A stretch of 64,000 nt of DNA, from assembly GCF_002980555.1 (NCBI RefSeq), contig NZ_PVBT01000001.1, forward strand, positions 310,001 to 374,000, in the 5' to 3' direction. Under the pieces are notes generated by a model. That model was not told where the DNA came from. It worked only from the letters and a program-made list of their open reading frames with translations, and did no database searches. Origin of the DNA: Phyllobacterium myrsinacearum. GTDB taxonomy: Bacteria; Pseudomonadota; Alphaproteobacteria; Rhizobiales; Rhizobiaceae. How positions within the stretch are numbered: position 1 is the first letter of the stretch; each line of letters starts with the position of its first letter. The position numbers and the translations under genes are program-made. Of this stretch, positions 44,394-54,076 are shown piece after piece.

Positions 44394-45422
44394 ATGCGTT
44401 CAGTCTTTGCCATTGCTGCTGCTTTTGCCGCCGGTCTCTCGATGATGCCGGTGGAGGCACGTGCGGCGGACAATCTCAATCTGATCTGCTCGGCCGATGT
44501 TGTCATCTGCGAGCTGATGAAGGGCATGTTTGAGAAGGATACGGGCATTCAGGTCAACATGGTGCGTCTGTCGTCGGGCGAAACCTATGCGAAAATCCGC
44601 GCCGAAGCGCGCAACCCCAAGACCGATATCTGGTGGGCGGGCACCGGCGATCCGCATCTGCAGGCGGCATCGGAAGGCCTGACGCAGGAATATAAATCGC
44701 CGCTGCTCGACCAGTTGCAGGATTGGGCCAAGAAGCAGGCGGAAAGTTCGGGCTACAAGACCGTCGGCGTTTATGCCGGGGCGCTGGGATGGGGCTACAA
44801 CACCGATATCGTCAAGAAAAAGGGCATGAAGGAAGCCAAGTGCTGGGCCGATCTGCTCGATCCGTCCTACAAGGGCGAAATCCAGATGGCCAATCCGAAC
44901 TCGTCGGGAACGGCCTATACGGCGCTTGCATCGCTGGTGCAGATCATGGGCGAGGACAAGGCCTATGACTACCTGAAGAAGCTCAATGCCAATGTCTCGC
45001 AATATACGAAATCCGGTTCCGCTCCGGTGAAGGCAGCGGCGCGCGGTGAAACGGCGCTCGGTATCGTCTTCATGCACGATTCGGTGGCCCAGACCGTCGA
45101 AGGTTTTCCGGTCAAAACCGTCGCGCCATGCGAGGGCACGGGCTACGAGATCGGCTCCATGTCGATCGTCAAGGGTGCGCGCAATCTCGATGCAGCGAAG
45201 AAATGGTATGACTGGGCGCTGTCTGCCGAGGTGCAGTCGCACATGAAGGAAGCAAAATCCTTCCAGCTGCCTTCGAACAAGGCGGCGGTCGTACCGCCGG
45301 AGGCGCCGAAATTCGAAGACATCAAGCTCATCGATTATGACTTCAAGACCTATGGCGATCCAGCCAAGCGCAAGGAACTGCTTGACCGCTGGGACAAGGA
45401 AATCGGCGCCAGCGCCAATTGA
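44394..45422 (+). CDS. ABC importer substrate-binding protein (FbpA/AfuA-like)
   Basis: 342 aa, periplasmic. The signal peptide MRSVFAIAAAFAAGLSMM ends near ARA-AD. Fold markers are LNLICSADVVICELMKGMF, KTDIWWAGTGDPHLQAA, YAGALGWGYNTDIVKKKG, MANPNSSGTAYTALASL and EIGSMSIVKGARN. It belongs to the cluster that includes ferric-iron and hexose-phosphate (AfuA) binding proteins. The tyrosine pair of iron-binding members is not clear, and the phosphatase in the operon favours an organic phosphate. GGAGGAG precedes the ATG. Confidence 0.88.
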   Translation: MRSVFAIAAAFAAGLSMMPVEARAADNLNLICSADVVICELMKGMFEKDTGIQVNMVRLSSGETYAKIRAEARNPKTDIWWAGTGDPHLQAASEGLTQEYKSPLLDQLQDWAKKQAESSGYKTVGVYAGALGWGYNTDIVKKKGMKEAKCWADLLDPSYKGEIQMANPNSSGTAYTALASLVQIMGEDKAYDYLKKLNANVSQYTKSGSAPVKAAARGETALGIVFMHDSVAQTVEGFPVKTVAPCEGTGYEIGSMSIVKGARNLDAAKKWYDWALSAEVQSHMKEAKSFQLPSNKAAVVPPEAPKFEDIKLIDYDFKTYGDPAKRKELLDRWDKEIGASAN

Positions 45423-45508
45423 CCTGAGTTCAGCAGTTTCGCGTGCCCGCTATTTCCATGCGGGCACGCCGACCATTTCCACCATTGAAGACAGTATTGG
45501 GTAGCACA

Positions 45509-47737
45509 ATGGAACGTAGCGACCGGAGATTGAACATTGCTCTCGGTATAGGCCTTGCCGGGTTTGCACTTGTGCCGTGGTACAGGATCGAAAGCGGATT
45601 CTACGGCCTTGGCTGGCTGGGCAAATTCCCGTCCGGTTCGGCGGAAGCGCCGGGCCTTGTGCAGATCGCCAGCCATGGCCGCTGGTCGCTGGCCGTCATT
45701 GCCCTGCTGTTCGCGCTGGGACTGGCTGCACGGGCGTTCCGGGTGTCGCCGCTGCGTGCCAATCTGCTTGTTGGTGCAGGGGCCGCGGGCATTGTCTTTC
45801 TGGTTCTGCAGGGACTTGCCATCGGCTTCACCGGCTGGACATGGGGCATCAGCGAAAGCCTGTTCGGGCCGCTTGCGGGCGGGCAGCCATCCATGGGAGC
45901 GGGCGCCGGTCTGGTCGCGCTGTCCTTCGTCCTGATGTTCTCCTTCGGGCTGGCAGAGCGCGGCGTGCTGCGCGGCGACGCCTTTGTCGTCGCGTCGATT
46001 GCGCTTCTCATCTTCCTTGTTGCCATCTTTGTGTTCTATCCCGTCGGCAGCATGCTCATCGGCTCGGTTCAAAGTGTTGACGGTTCGTTCGACCCTTCCG
46101 GTTTCGTGCGCAATATCCAGGACCCGTCGATCTGGAGTCTGGATTGCGTGGTGGGCGGCAACCGCTGCGGCATTGCCTGGCGCACGCTGTTCCTCGCCAT
46201 CCTCGCCGCGTCGGGGTCCACGCTTCTCGGCCTGTGTTTTGCGCTGGTCGCCACCCGCACCCGGTTTCCGTTCAAGAAGGGCCTGCGTCTTCTGACGATC
46301 CTGCCCATCATCACGCCGCCCTTCGTCATCGGCCTCGCGCTGATTCTTTTGTTCGGCCGCGCCGGTGTCGTAACGCAGCAATTGTCTGAGCTTTTCGGCA
46401 TCGAACCCGGCCGCTGGCTCTACGGCCTCACCGGCATATGGATCGCGCAGGTCCTGTCATTCACGCCAATCTCGTTCCTCGTCCTGATCGGCGTCGTCGA
46501 GGGCGTCAGCCCGTCGATGGAAGAGGCGTCGCAGACATTGCGTGCCGACCGCTGGCGCACGTTCTGGCGGGTTTCCCTGCCTCTGATGAAGCCGGGTCTC
46601 GCCAATGCGTTCCTCATCGGCTTCATCGAAAGCATGGCGGATTTCGGCAATCCGCTGGTGCTCGGCGGCAGCCACGGCGTTTTGTCGACGGAAATCTTCT
46701 TCGCCGTCGTCGGTTCGCAGAACGATCCGTCGCGGGCAGCGGTGCTTGCGATCATTCTCCTGTTCTTCACGCTCTCGGCGTTTCTCGCCCAGCGCGTCTG
46801 GCTGGCAGGCAAAAGCTTTGCCACGGTCACCGGCAAGGGTGATTCCGGCGCGCATATCGCCCTGCCGCGCTCCCTGTCGATTGGTGTCCACGCCATTGTC
46901 ATTCCATGGATCCTGTTCACGCTCGTCATCTACGGCATGATCCTGTTCGGCGGCTTCGTGCGCACCTGGGGGCTCGACAACACGCTGACGCTGGAACATT
47001 ACCAGCGGGCGTTCTCCTTCAGTTTCAACAATGGCGCCATTGCCTGGACCGGCGTTGCCTGGAACTCGTTCTGGACGACGATCAAGATCGCGCTGATTTC
47101 AGCGCCGCTGACCGCAGCCGTCGGCCTGCTCACGGCCTATCTCATCGTGCGCCAGCGTTTTGTCGGCCGCAATGTCTTCGAATTTGCCCTGATGATGAGC
47201 TTTGCCATTCCCGGCACGGTCATCGGCATCAGCTACATCATGGCGTTCAACCTGCCGCCGCTTGAGATGACCGGCACCGCGCTGATCCTGATCGCCTGTT
47301 TCGTCTTCCGCAACATGCCCGTGGGCGTGCGCGGCGGGGTGGCGGCGATGAGCCAGCTCGACAAGAGTCTCGATGAAGCGTCGCTGACGCTGCGGGCAAC
47401 CAGCTTCCGCACCATCCGCAAGGTGATCCTGCCGCTGTTGCGTCCGGCCATCGTGGCGGCGCTGGTCTATTCCTTCGTGCGCGCCATCACCTCGATCAGC
47501 GCTGTCATATTCCTTGTAAGTGCCGAATATAATATGGCGACTTCCTATATTGTCGGGCTCGTCGAAAACGGCGAGTACGGTGTGGCGGTGGCCTACTCCT
47601 CGATGCTGATTGTCGTCATGATCGTCATCATCACCTGTTTCCAGCTTCTGGTGGGTGAACGAAAACTGCGCCGCGAAAACCGCGTTGCGACAGCTTTCGT
47701 TCCCTCCGCCGCTCCACAAGAAAAGGCCGCATCATGA
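45509..47737 (+). CDS. ABC importer double permease (two fused permease domains)
   Basis: 742 aa with about 14 hydrophobic segments. Two EAA loops show two fused BPD-type permease domains: EEASQTLRADRWRTFWRVSL near residue 338, and DEASLTLRATSFRTIRKVIL near 622. An extra N-terminal membrane part (about 10-190) precedes the first domain. The start MERSDRRLN is taken; the frame is open 22 codons further upstream but lacks a site. The single-chain permease resembles AfuB/FbpB. It pairs with the ATPase gene that overlaps its stop by 4 bp. Confidence 0.9.
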   Translation: MERSDRRLNIALGIGLAGFALVPWYRIESGFYGLGWLGKFPSGSAEAPGLVQIASHGRWSLAVIALLFALGLAARAFRVSPLRANLLVGAGAAGIVFLVLQGLAIGFTGWTWGISESLFGPLAGGQPSMGAGAGLVALSFVLMFSFGLAERGVLRGDAFVVASIALLIFLVAIFVFYPVGSMLIGSVQSVDGSFDPSGFVRNIQDPSIWSLDCVVGGNRCGIAWRTLFLAILAASGSTLLGLCFALVATRTRFPFKKGLRLLTILPIITPPFVIGLALILLFGRAGVVTQQLSELFGIEPGRWLYGLTGIWIAQVLSFTPISFLVLIGVVEGVSPSMEEASQTLRADRWRTFWRVSLPLMKPGLANAFLIGFIESMADFGNPLVLGGSHGVLSTEIFFAVVGSQNDPSRAAVLAIILLFFTLSAFLAQRVWLAGKSFATVTGKGDSGAHIALPRSLSIGVHAIVIPWILFTLVIYGMILFGGFVRTWGLDNTLTLEHYQRAFSFSFNNGAIAWTGVAWNSFWTTIKIALISAPLTAAVGLLTAYLIVRQRFVGRNVFEFALMMSFAIPGTVIGISYIMAFNLPPLEMTGTALILIACFVFRNMPVGVRGGVAAMSQLDKSLDEASLTLRATSFRTIRKVILPLLRPAIVAALVYSFVRAITSISAVIFLVSAEYNMATSYIVGLVENGEYGVAVAYSSMLIVVMIVIITCFQLLVGERKLRRENRVATAFVPSAAPQEKAAS

Positions 47738-48795
47738 CCACCCATCGCACCGGCTCCGTCGTCTTCTCCAATGTCAGAAAGCAGTTCGGCAATTTCACGG
47801 CCATTCACGATCTCTCGCTGACGATCGAGCCTGGCACGCTGGTCACGCTGCTCGGCCCGTCGGGCTGCGGCAAGACCACGACCCTGCGCATGCTGGCGGG
47901 GCTGGAGCATCCGTCCGCGGGCCGTATCCTGATCGGCGGCAAGGATGTGACGATGCTTCCCGCCAATGAGCGCGATGTCTCGATGGTGTTCCAGTCCTAT
48001 GCGCTGTTTCCGCATATGTCGGTTGCGGAAAACGTCGCCTATGGCCTTGAATCCTCGGGCATGAAGAAATCCGACGCACGGGAAAAAGCGGAGGAGGGGC
48101 TCAAGCAGGTTGGCCTTGCCGGCTACGGCCAGCGCCTTCCCGCCGAACTGTCGGGCGGCCAGCAGCAGCGTGTGGCGGTTGCGCGGGCGCTGGTTCTGGA
48201 GCCGCAGGTGCTGCTCTTGGATGAACCCCTGTCCAATCTCGATGCACGGCTGCGCCGCCGCGTGCGCACCGAAATCCGCGAGTTGCAGCAGCGTCTCGGG
48301 TTCACGGCGGTTTACGTCACGCACGATCAGGAAGAAGCGCTTGCGGTGTCCGACCAGATCATCGTCATGCAGGAGGGCGTCATCGCCCAGCAGGGCTCGC
48401 CGCGCGAGCTTTACGAAGCTCCGGCTTCCTCCTTCATCGCCGACTTCATCGGCGAAGCCAATGTCGTGCCGTGTGAGGTGCTGCGCAGTGACGGTGGCAA
48501 TGCCATCATCCGTGTCGGCACGCTGGAACACGCCGTACCGGGCCGCAACGCCCGGCCGGGACCGGCGAAGCTCGCGGTCCGGCCCAATGCGATCACGCTG
48601 GAGCCGGGCGGCAATGGTGCCTTCGCCGGAAGCATCCGGCACGCTGCCTATCTCGGCGATCACGTCGAGTATGAAGTGGAAACCGCCTCCGGAACGCTCT
48701 TCGTGGTCGATCCGGCTGTTGACCGCAATCTTCCTCCCGCAACCCGTGTCAGCATTGGCTTCCACCATCGCGGCATCGCCATCATCAACAACTGA
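47734..48795 (+). CDS. ABC importer ATP-binding protein
   Basis: 353 aa. Walker A is GPSGCGKTTTLRML, the Q-loop VFQSYALFPHMSV, the signature LSGGQQQRVAVARAL, Walker [15 protein letters not shown], and the H-loop YVTHDQEEALAVSD. A C-terminal TOBE/regulatory domain follows (RPNAITLEPGG). It starts within the permease stop (ATGA overlap), so the two are translationally coupled. It powers the importer with the double permease. Confidence 0.94.
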   Translation: MTTHRTGSVVFSNVRKQFGNFTAIHDLSLTIEPGTLVTLLGPSGCGKTTTLRMLAGLEHPSAGRILIGGKDVTMLPANERDVSMVFQSYALFPHMSVAENVAYGLESSGMKKSDAREKAEEGLKQVGLAGYGQRLPAELSGGQQQRVAVARALVLEPQVLLLDEPLSNLDARLRRRVRTEIRELQQRLGFTAVYVTHDQEEALAVSDQIIVMQEGVIAQQGSPRELYEAPASSFIADFIGEANVVPCEVLRSDGGNAIIRVGTLEHAVPGRNARPGPAKLAVRPNAITLEPGGNGAFAGSIRHAAYLGDHVEYEVETASGTLFVVDPAVDRNLPPATRVSIGFHHRGIAIINN

Positions 48796-48818
48796 AACTG
48801 CATTTTCAAAGGACTATC

Positions 48819-49619
48819 ATGACATCGCATGCCGAAGCCGAGTTGCAGGGCCGTTTTGCTCTTGCCCAGGAAATGGCCGTGGAAGCCGGCGCCGTGGCAC
48901 TCGCGCATTTCAATGCGCGCGAGCGGCTGGTCATCGAGACCAAGGCCGATCCGCAGGACGTGGTTTCGATTGCCGACCGGGAAGTGGAAGAACTGATCCG
49001 CGCCCGCATCGCGGCGGCCTTTCCCGCTGATGCGGTGCTTGGCGAAGAGTATGGCGTGAGCGCGGGAACCTCCGGTTTCACCTGGGTCGTCGATCCGATC
49101 GACGGCACCAGCCCGTTTGTCAACGGCATGCCGACCTGGTGCATTTCGATTGCAGCGCTGCGCGGTGAGGAAATCGTCGTCGGAGTCATCTATGTCCCGT
49201 GCAATGACGAACTCTATGCGTCGGCGCTGGGGATGGGGGCGACCTTGAACGGCAAGGCACTTGCCATTGATCCGGACAAGACCATTCGCAATGCGGTGAC
49301 GGGTATCGGTGCCAATCATCACGTCACCCCCGCCGTCGTTGCCGCGCTGGTGGAAAAGCTGCTGGAGGCCGGCGGTAATTTTATCCGCAACGGATCAGGC
49401 GCACTCATGCTGGCCTATGTCGCGGCAGGCCGTCTCGTGGGCTATTACGAACCCTATATGCATGCATGGGACTGCATGGCGGGTTACTGCCTCGTCAAGG
49501 AAGCGGGCGGCTGGCACCATCCATTCCCGGCAAAGGGCGATGCGCTGACCAGGGGCGCACCGGTTCTTGCCGCCGGTACGGGCGCAGTCGATGATCTCAG
49601 GAAGATCGCGGGTCTTTGA
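48819..49619 (+). CDS. Inositol-monophosphatase-family phosphatase
   Basis: 266 aa. Metal-binding motifs of the IMPase/FBPase/BPNase superfamily are all present: VLGEEYG (Glu-Glu), WVVDPIDGTSPFVNG (DPIDGT) and HAWDCMAGYCLVKEAGG (WDxxAG). It probably hydrolyses a phosphomonoester such as inositol, histidinol or sugar phosphate. It is 23 bp after the ABC ATPase and the last gene of the LacI-controlled operon, so it likely acts on the imported compound. Confidence 0.92.
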   Translation: MTSHAEAELQGRFALAQEMAVEAGAVALAHFNARERLVIETKADPQDVVSIADREVEELIRARIAAAFPADAVLGEEYGVSAGTSGFTWVVDPIDGTSPFVNGMPTWCISIAALRGEEIVVGVIYVPCNDELYASALGMGATLNGKALAIDPDKTIRNAVTGIGANHHVTPAVVAALVEKLLEAGGNFIRNGSGALMLAYVAAGRLVGYYEPYMHAWDCMAGYCLVKEAGGWHHPFPAKGDALTRGAPVLAAGTGAVDDLRKIAGL

Positions 49620-49633
49620 TCCGGCAACACACT

Positions 49634-49653
49634 GCCGGCGCCTTCGCGCCGGC
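49634..49653 (+). terminator. Hairpin ending the ABC-phosphatase operon
   Basis: An 8-bp stem GCCGGCGC / GCGCCGGC with a CTTC loop, 15 bp past the stop. No strong T run follows, so termination efficiency is uncertain. Confidence 0.5.
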
Positions 49654-49889
49654 GGTCTTGATGCCATTTCAACCAGATTTTATGAGTGTACGGCTGCATT
49701 CGCGCAGTATTTCCGGTGTTTCGCTGGGTAAAGATACCGGCAAAGGCTGCTTGCATTCGCAACGGGAAAGAAAGCAAAAATGTTGAATCTTTCCGCAACT
49801 GCGAAGAGCAGATCATTGACTTATTACAGCGAATAACGTGGATTAAAGTTGGTGTTGTCGATCACCGACTCTCGTAAAGCTGGATAGAT

Positions 49890-51707
49890 ATGACGTTCGT
49901 GCGAAATCTGATGTGGGCGCCTACAATTGGCCTGTCCTGGCTGTGGGGACTGGGTTTTTTCTATTCCATCCACGTCACCCTGACCTATGGCTGGCTCGGT
50001 TTCTTCGGTTTCGCGATCTCGAATGTTGGCGGTCTGTGGCTGTTCGGCTTTATTCTCGGCCGCAGCAAGCGTACGCCGGACCAGATCATGAAAGACATCG
50101 AGAACCGCTATGTCGGCGTCTTTCTGTTGTTCCAGATGGCGGCGCTCGTGGTGACGATTTTCGGCTTCGTCGCCTATTTGTGGCAGCCGATTGTGGGTGA
50201 GGGCGCGACAATAGGCGTTGCCTTCCTGCTTCTGGCTTCCTGCGCCATCGGGCACGCACTGTCGCTGCAGCAGATCAAGACGCTGCATATCCTCTACACC
50301 GTTGTCGGTGTTGCCGCCGGGCTCGTGCTGCTTTTCGGCCTGCGGCAGACATCGGATTACCCCGGGGTCCCGCTCCAGCAGTTCGACGGGCGTTTTTACG
50401 GGCTTGTCATGCCGACGGTGATCGGCTTCCTGCTTGGCCCATGGCTCGATATCCAGCATTGGCAGCGGGCCGTCTATATCAAACGCGAGGGCGGGTCGGT
50501 CGGCATCGCCTATGGTGCGGGCGCATTGCTGTTCTTCGGTTTCCTTCTGCTCAACGCGGCGATCGCATCGACGGTCGGCCCCATCGGCAGCATCATTTCC
50601 ATGGATGGCCTGCCGAGCGCGCAGGGTTCGGTTTCCGCGGCCGTTGTTCTGGCCGCGGAAAACGGCGCCCCCTATCTGGCGATTGCCTTTGCGATCTGGA
50701 CGATTGCGGCGCTCACGTCGACGGTCGACAGTTTCTATTGCGCGACGAACTGGTATCTGCGCGGCAAGAACATGCGCAGCAACAGCCCGCTGCTGGCGCT
50801 TATTCCCGATGGTATTGCCTCGTCGCCGTTGTGGCTGCTGATCGGCGCGACCTGGGTTGCCTATGCCGCAGTACCGGCAAACTTTTCGCTCATGTATTTC
50901 ATGATGCCTTTCGCGACGCTCTTCGTCAGCGCCTCCGCCAATCTGGTCTGCGAGGCACTGGGCGCGAAACCGAAATTCGATCCGGTCCTGAGTTTTCTCA
51001 TCGGCTGCGGATCATCGCTGATCTTCGTTCTCGGTTATATCCAGCCTGTCCCTGGCTTCCTGTTCCTGTCGCCTTTCATCGGGCTGATCGGCGCTTTGCC
51101 TGTCATCGTTGAATTGGTCGGTCCCCGTTCAAAGGCGATACCGGTTGAAATCGTCGACCAGCCTATCCGCATGATGAGCGCCGCGCCGCTGACAAACGCA
51201 TCCGGCGGCGAGGAAATAACACAATCGCATGGTTTCGATGGCGAATGGTTCGTCATGCACCTCACACCGACCTATGACGACACCAATTCGGTCGGCAATG
51301 TCTACTTCGCCAATTATGTGCGCTGGGTGGGTAAGGCGCGCGAATTGTTCTTCAATGTCTGCATGCCGGATTTCGATCTGGCGACGACACGCTTCTATAT
51401 TCTCACGCGCTCCTTCACCCATGATTACCGGCGGGAATCGAAGGAGTTCGAACAGATCAGCGTTCGCATCAAGATCGCCCGGCACAACCGCAAATTCGTC
51501 ACGCTGCAGCATGAAATCCACAGCGCAGCGCAAGGCCTGCTCGGCCATGGCGAACAGTCGCTGATGTTTGTGGACCGGGATCAGTACAATCCGCTCGATA
51601 TTCCCGGCGAAGTCATCAAGGGGTTCCTGGCTTACTGGCCGAAGGATTCTCGGCTGTCACCGAGCTATCGCCCGCCCGTTCAGGACAAGACGAAGCGGCA
51701 GGCCTGA
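49890..51707 (+). CDS. Fusion of multi-span transporter-like domain and hot-dog thioesterase
   Basis: 605 aa. Residues about 1-420 form about 11-12 membrane segments resembling sodium:solute-symporter-type proteins (QMAALVVTIFGFVAYLW, MPTVIGFLLGPWLDIQHWQRAVYI, SAAVVLAAENGAPYLAIAFAIW, STVDSFYCATNWYLRGKN). Residues about 450-590 form a cytoplasmic 4HBT hot-dog domain (MHLTPTYDDTNSVGNVYFAN, YVRWVGKARELFFN), close to the enediyne-type thioesterase pattern (TN-x-x-GNVYF/Y-x-x-YxxW). It may couple transport or membrane sensing to hydrolysis of an acyl thioester; this is inference. It stands alone, upstream of and convergent with the GGDEF-EAL gene. Confidence 0.8.
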   Translation: MTFVRNLMWAPTIGLSWLWGLGFFYSIHVTLTYGWLGFFGFAISNVGGLWLFGFILGRSKRTPDQIMKDIENRYVGVFLLFQMAALVVTIFGFVAYLWQPIVGEGATIGVAFLLLASCAIGHALSLQQIKTLHILYTVVGVAAGLVLLFGLRQTSDYPGVPLQQFDGRFYGLVMPTVIGFLLGPWLDIQHWQRAVYIKREGGSVGIAYGAGALLFFGFLLLNAAIASTVGPIGSIISMDGLPSAQGSVSAAVVLAAENGAPYLAIAFAIWTIAALTSTVDSFYCATNWYLRGKNMRSNSPLLALIPDGIASSPLWLLIGATWVAYAAVPANFSLMYFMMPFATLFVSASANLVCEALGAKPKFDPVLSFLIGCGSSLIFVLGYIQPVPGFLFLSPFIGLIGALPVIVELVGPRSKAIPVEIVDQPIRMMSAAPLTNASGGEEITQSHGFDGEWFVMHLTPTYDDTNSVGNVYFANYVRWVGKARELFFNVCMPDFDLATTRFYILTRSFTHDYRRESKEFEQISVRIKIARHNRKFVTLQHEIHSAAQGLLGHGEQSLMFVDRDQYNPLDIPGEVIKGFLAYWPKDSRLSPSYRPPVQDKTKRQA

Positions 51708-51733
51708 GCGCCTTCCGCTTCCATTGCCACGCC

Positions 51734-54076
51734 TCAGCTGGCGACCTCGTAACGGTCGCGGTCGAAGGACATGAGGCCTGCGGTCTTCTCGAACGGTTCG
51801 GCGGGGCTGAACAGGAAGCCTTGTACCTGATCGCAGCCTTCCTTTTGCAGGCAGGCGAGCTGTTCGCGGGTCTCTACGCCCTCGGCGGTGATCTTCATGC
51901 CCATGCTGGCGCCAAGGCCCATCACCGCACGGATAATGGCAAGGCTTCCCCGGTTGTGCGGCAGATCGCGCACAAAGGACTGATCGATCTTGATCTTGTC
52001 GAACGGCATCTTGCGCAGATAGCTCAGGCTGGAATAGCCGGTGCCGAAATCATCAAGCGCGATGCTTACGCCCATCGCCCGGAACTGCCGCAGCAGGGAA
52101 ATCGCCGCGACATTGGCTTCAAGGAACACGGATTCGGTGATTTCGAGTTCGAGGCGGTTGGGTTTCAGCTTGTTGGTTGTCAGGGCATCGCGCACGATGG
52201 AAGCCAGATCCGAATGACGGAACTGAATCGCGGAAATATTGATGGCCACGTGGATATCATCGGGCCAGGATACCGCTGTCTTGCAAGCCTCCTGGATGAT
52301 CCATTCCCCGAGGGGAATGATATTGCCGGTTTCTTCCGCAATCGGAATGAAGATGGCCGGAGAGATATACCCGTGCACCGGATGCTTCCAGCGCAGAAGG
52401 GTTTCAAACCCGACGGTCTTGAGCGTTATGGCCGACACGATCGGCTGGAAATGCAGAATGAATTCCTGCCGCGCCAATGCGCCGCGCAAGTCCATTGCCA
52501 GTGCCCGCTTGGCCTCGATCCGCGCATCCATTTCGACTTCGTAGAAGCGATAGCTATTCCGGCCCTCGTTCTTGGTGCGGTACAATGCCAGATCGGCGCA
52601 GCGCATGATGTCGCTGACGCTGTCCATGGGCGCAAGCGCGATGCCGATGCTGATATGAATGTTGATCTGGATACCGTCGATCCAGAAAGGCTGCGATACG
52701 CGCTGCACGAGATCTTCCGCCAGCGCCGTGGCTTCAGCCTGGCCCGCACCGGGTGCCAGAATGGCAAACTCATCGCCGGAAAGGCGCGCCACGATATAGC
52801 GGGCAGGCGATGTGCTGCGCAAGCGTTCGGCCACCTGCTTCAGCAACTGGTCGCCGATACCGTGACCGAAGCTGTCATTGACGGTCTTGAATTCATCGAG
52901 GTCGATGCAGAAAACGGCAAAACCGGTGAGGCCCGTTTCCAGTTCCTTGGTTGCCTCAGAGAGCTGATCGGAGAACAGGGTCCGGTTCGGCAGGTCGGTG
53001 AGCACGTCATAGCGGGCGAGGTAGGACAGCTTGTCTTCCGACTGTTTTGCCGCTGTCACGTCGGAACCAACGCCGCGATAGCCGCAGAACTGCCCGGCAT
53101 TGTCAAAGATAGCCTTGCCGGTCAGCGACCACCAGCGGGTTTCGCCCTTTATATTGATCGGCAAGATGTGGTTGCGGAAGGTCGTGCGGTTTTCAATGGC
53201 CTGCCAGATCGATCCGACCTTCACGGCCTCTTCGGCGTGGGACTGGTCGACCTTGAACAGTTGGGCGAAGGGCATGCCCTGCAATTGCTTGGTGGTTTTC
53301 TCGGCGATCTGTGCCAGCCGCGGCGAGGTATGCTGAAGTTTCAGATCGGCGTCGGTTTCCCAGATCCAGTCACTGGCATTCTCTTCGAAATCGTAGAGAA
53401 GCAGGCTGATAACCTCCTTCTGCTGCTCGACCTTGATCTGGTCGAGCGTGCGCATGACAATCAGGTTGCTCATGTGCACGATGGTGAAGAGGATGAACAG
53501 TGCATAGATCGCCAGCAGAATCGCGATGAAAAGAAAGAAATCCTCGCCGGTCGAGGCGAGGGCAAAGAACGAGCCGGTGATGATCGCGCCGGAATAGGCA
53601 ATGGCCGCCAGCGGCACCACGGCAACGCCGATACCCGTTGCCATCAGGCCGGCCGCCGTACAGGCGATCAGCAGCCTATGGTAAGCATCGGCTTCCAGAA
53701 AAAGCATGAGCGGGATACTGGCCAGACACAGGCCGTAACACGCGGATATGATGATCAGGTATTTTATGCCGGCGAAGCCGAGCTCCTTGACCTTCGGCAC
53801 CTTGTACCATTGCCAGCAGGCAAAGAGCGACGCGGCGGTCATGATTGTGACGATGGTGGCCAGGCTGCCCAGATACAGGCTATGTCCCCGATCCCAGAAG
53901 ACAAATGCCACCACGAACACAACGCTCATGGCGACGATGACGGTAAAGGGCGCCAGTCGCAGCGCCACATCCATCTGTTCAGCATAGACCCGCCGCTTGA
54001 CGGCAGGATTTATCGTTCCCCGCATGCCGAACATGGACCGGATAGCGTCAGGCGTATGGAAATTCGACAGTTGCAC
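51734..54076 (-). CDS. Membrane GGDEF-EAL cyclic-di-GMP protein
   Basis: 780 aa. It starts with GTG (GAGG 8 nt upstream). N-terminal 5-6 membrane helices (about 35-200) are followed by PAS (about 225-345: YDFEENASDWIWETDADL), GGDEF (about 350-510: YDVLTDLPNRTLFSDQL, FCIDLDEFKTVNDSFGHGIGD, ARLSGDEFAILAPG) and EAL (about 520-770: FILHFQPIVSAITLKTVGFE, TLLRWKHP, VAINISAIQF, LDDFGTGYSSLSYLRKMPFD, KIKIDQSFV, AEGVETREQ). EAL reads ETL, keeping the metal-binding Glu. GGDEF reads SGDEF. It probably acts as a phosphodiesterase with a regulatory or weak cyclase domain. Confidence 0.92.
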   Translation of the reverse strand: MQLSNFHTPDAIRSMFGMRGTINPAVKRRVYAEQMDVALRLAPFTVIVAMSVVFVVAFVFWDRGHSLYLGSLATIVTIMTAASLFACWQWYKVPKVKELGFAGIKYLIIISACYGLCLASIPLMLFLEADAYHRLLIACTAAGLMATGIGVAVVPLAAIAYSGAIITGSFFALASTGEDFFLFIAILLAIYALFILFTIVHMSNLIVMRTLDQIKVEQQKEVISLLLYDFEENASDWIWETDADLKLQHTSPRLAQIAEKTTKQLQGMPFAQLFKVDQSHAEEAVKVGSIWQAIENRTTFRNHILPINIKGETRWWSLTGKAIFDNAGQFCGYRGVGSDVTAAKQSEDKLSYLARYDVLTDLPNRTLFSDQLSEATKELETGLTGFAVFCIDLDEFKTVNDSFGHGIGDQLLKQVAERLRSTSPARYIVARLSGDEFAILAPGAGQAEATALAEDLVQRVSQPFWIDGIQINIHISIGIALAPMDSVSDIMRCADLALYRTKNEGRNSYRFYEVEMDARIEAKRALAMDLRGALARQEFILHFQPIVSAITLKTVGFETLLRWKHPVHGYISPAIFIPIAEETGNIIPLGEWIIQEACKTAVSWPDDIHVAINISAIQFRHSDLASIVRDALTTNKLKPNRLELEITESVFLEANVAAISLLRQFRAMGVSIALDDFGTGYSSLSYLRKMPFDKIKIDQSFVRDLPHNRGSLAIIRAVMGLGASMGMKITAEGVETREQLACLQKEGCDQVQGFLFSPAEPFEKTAGLMSFDRDRYEVAS

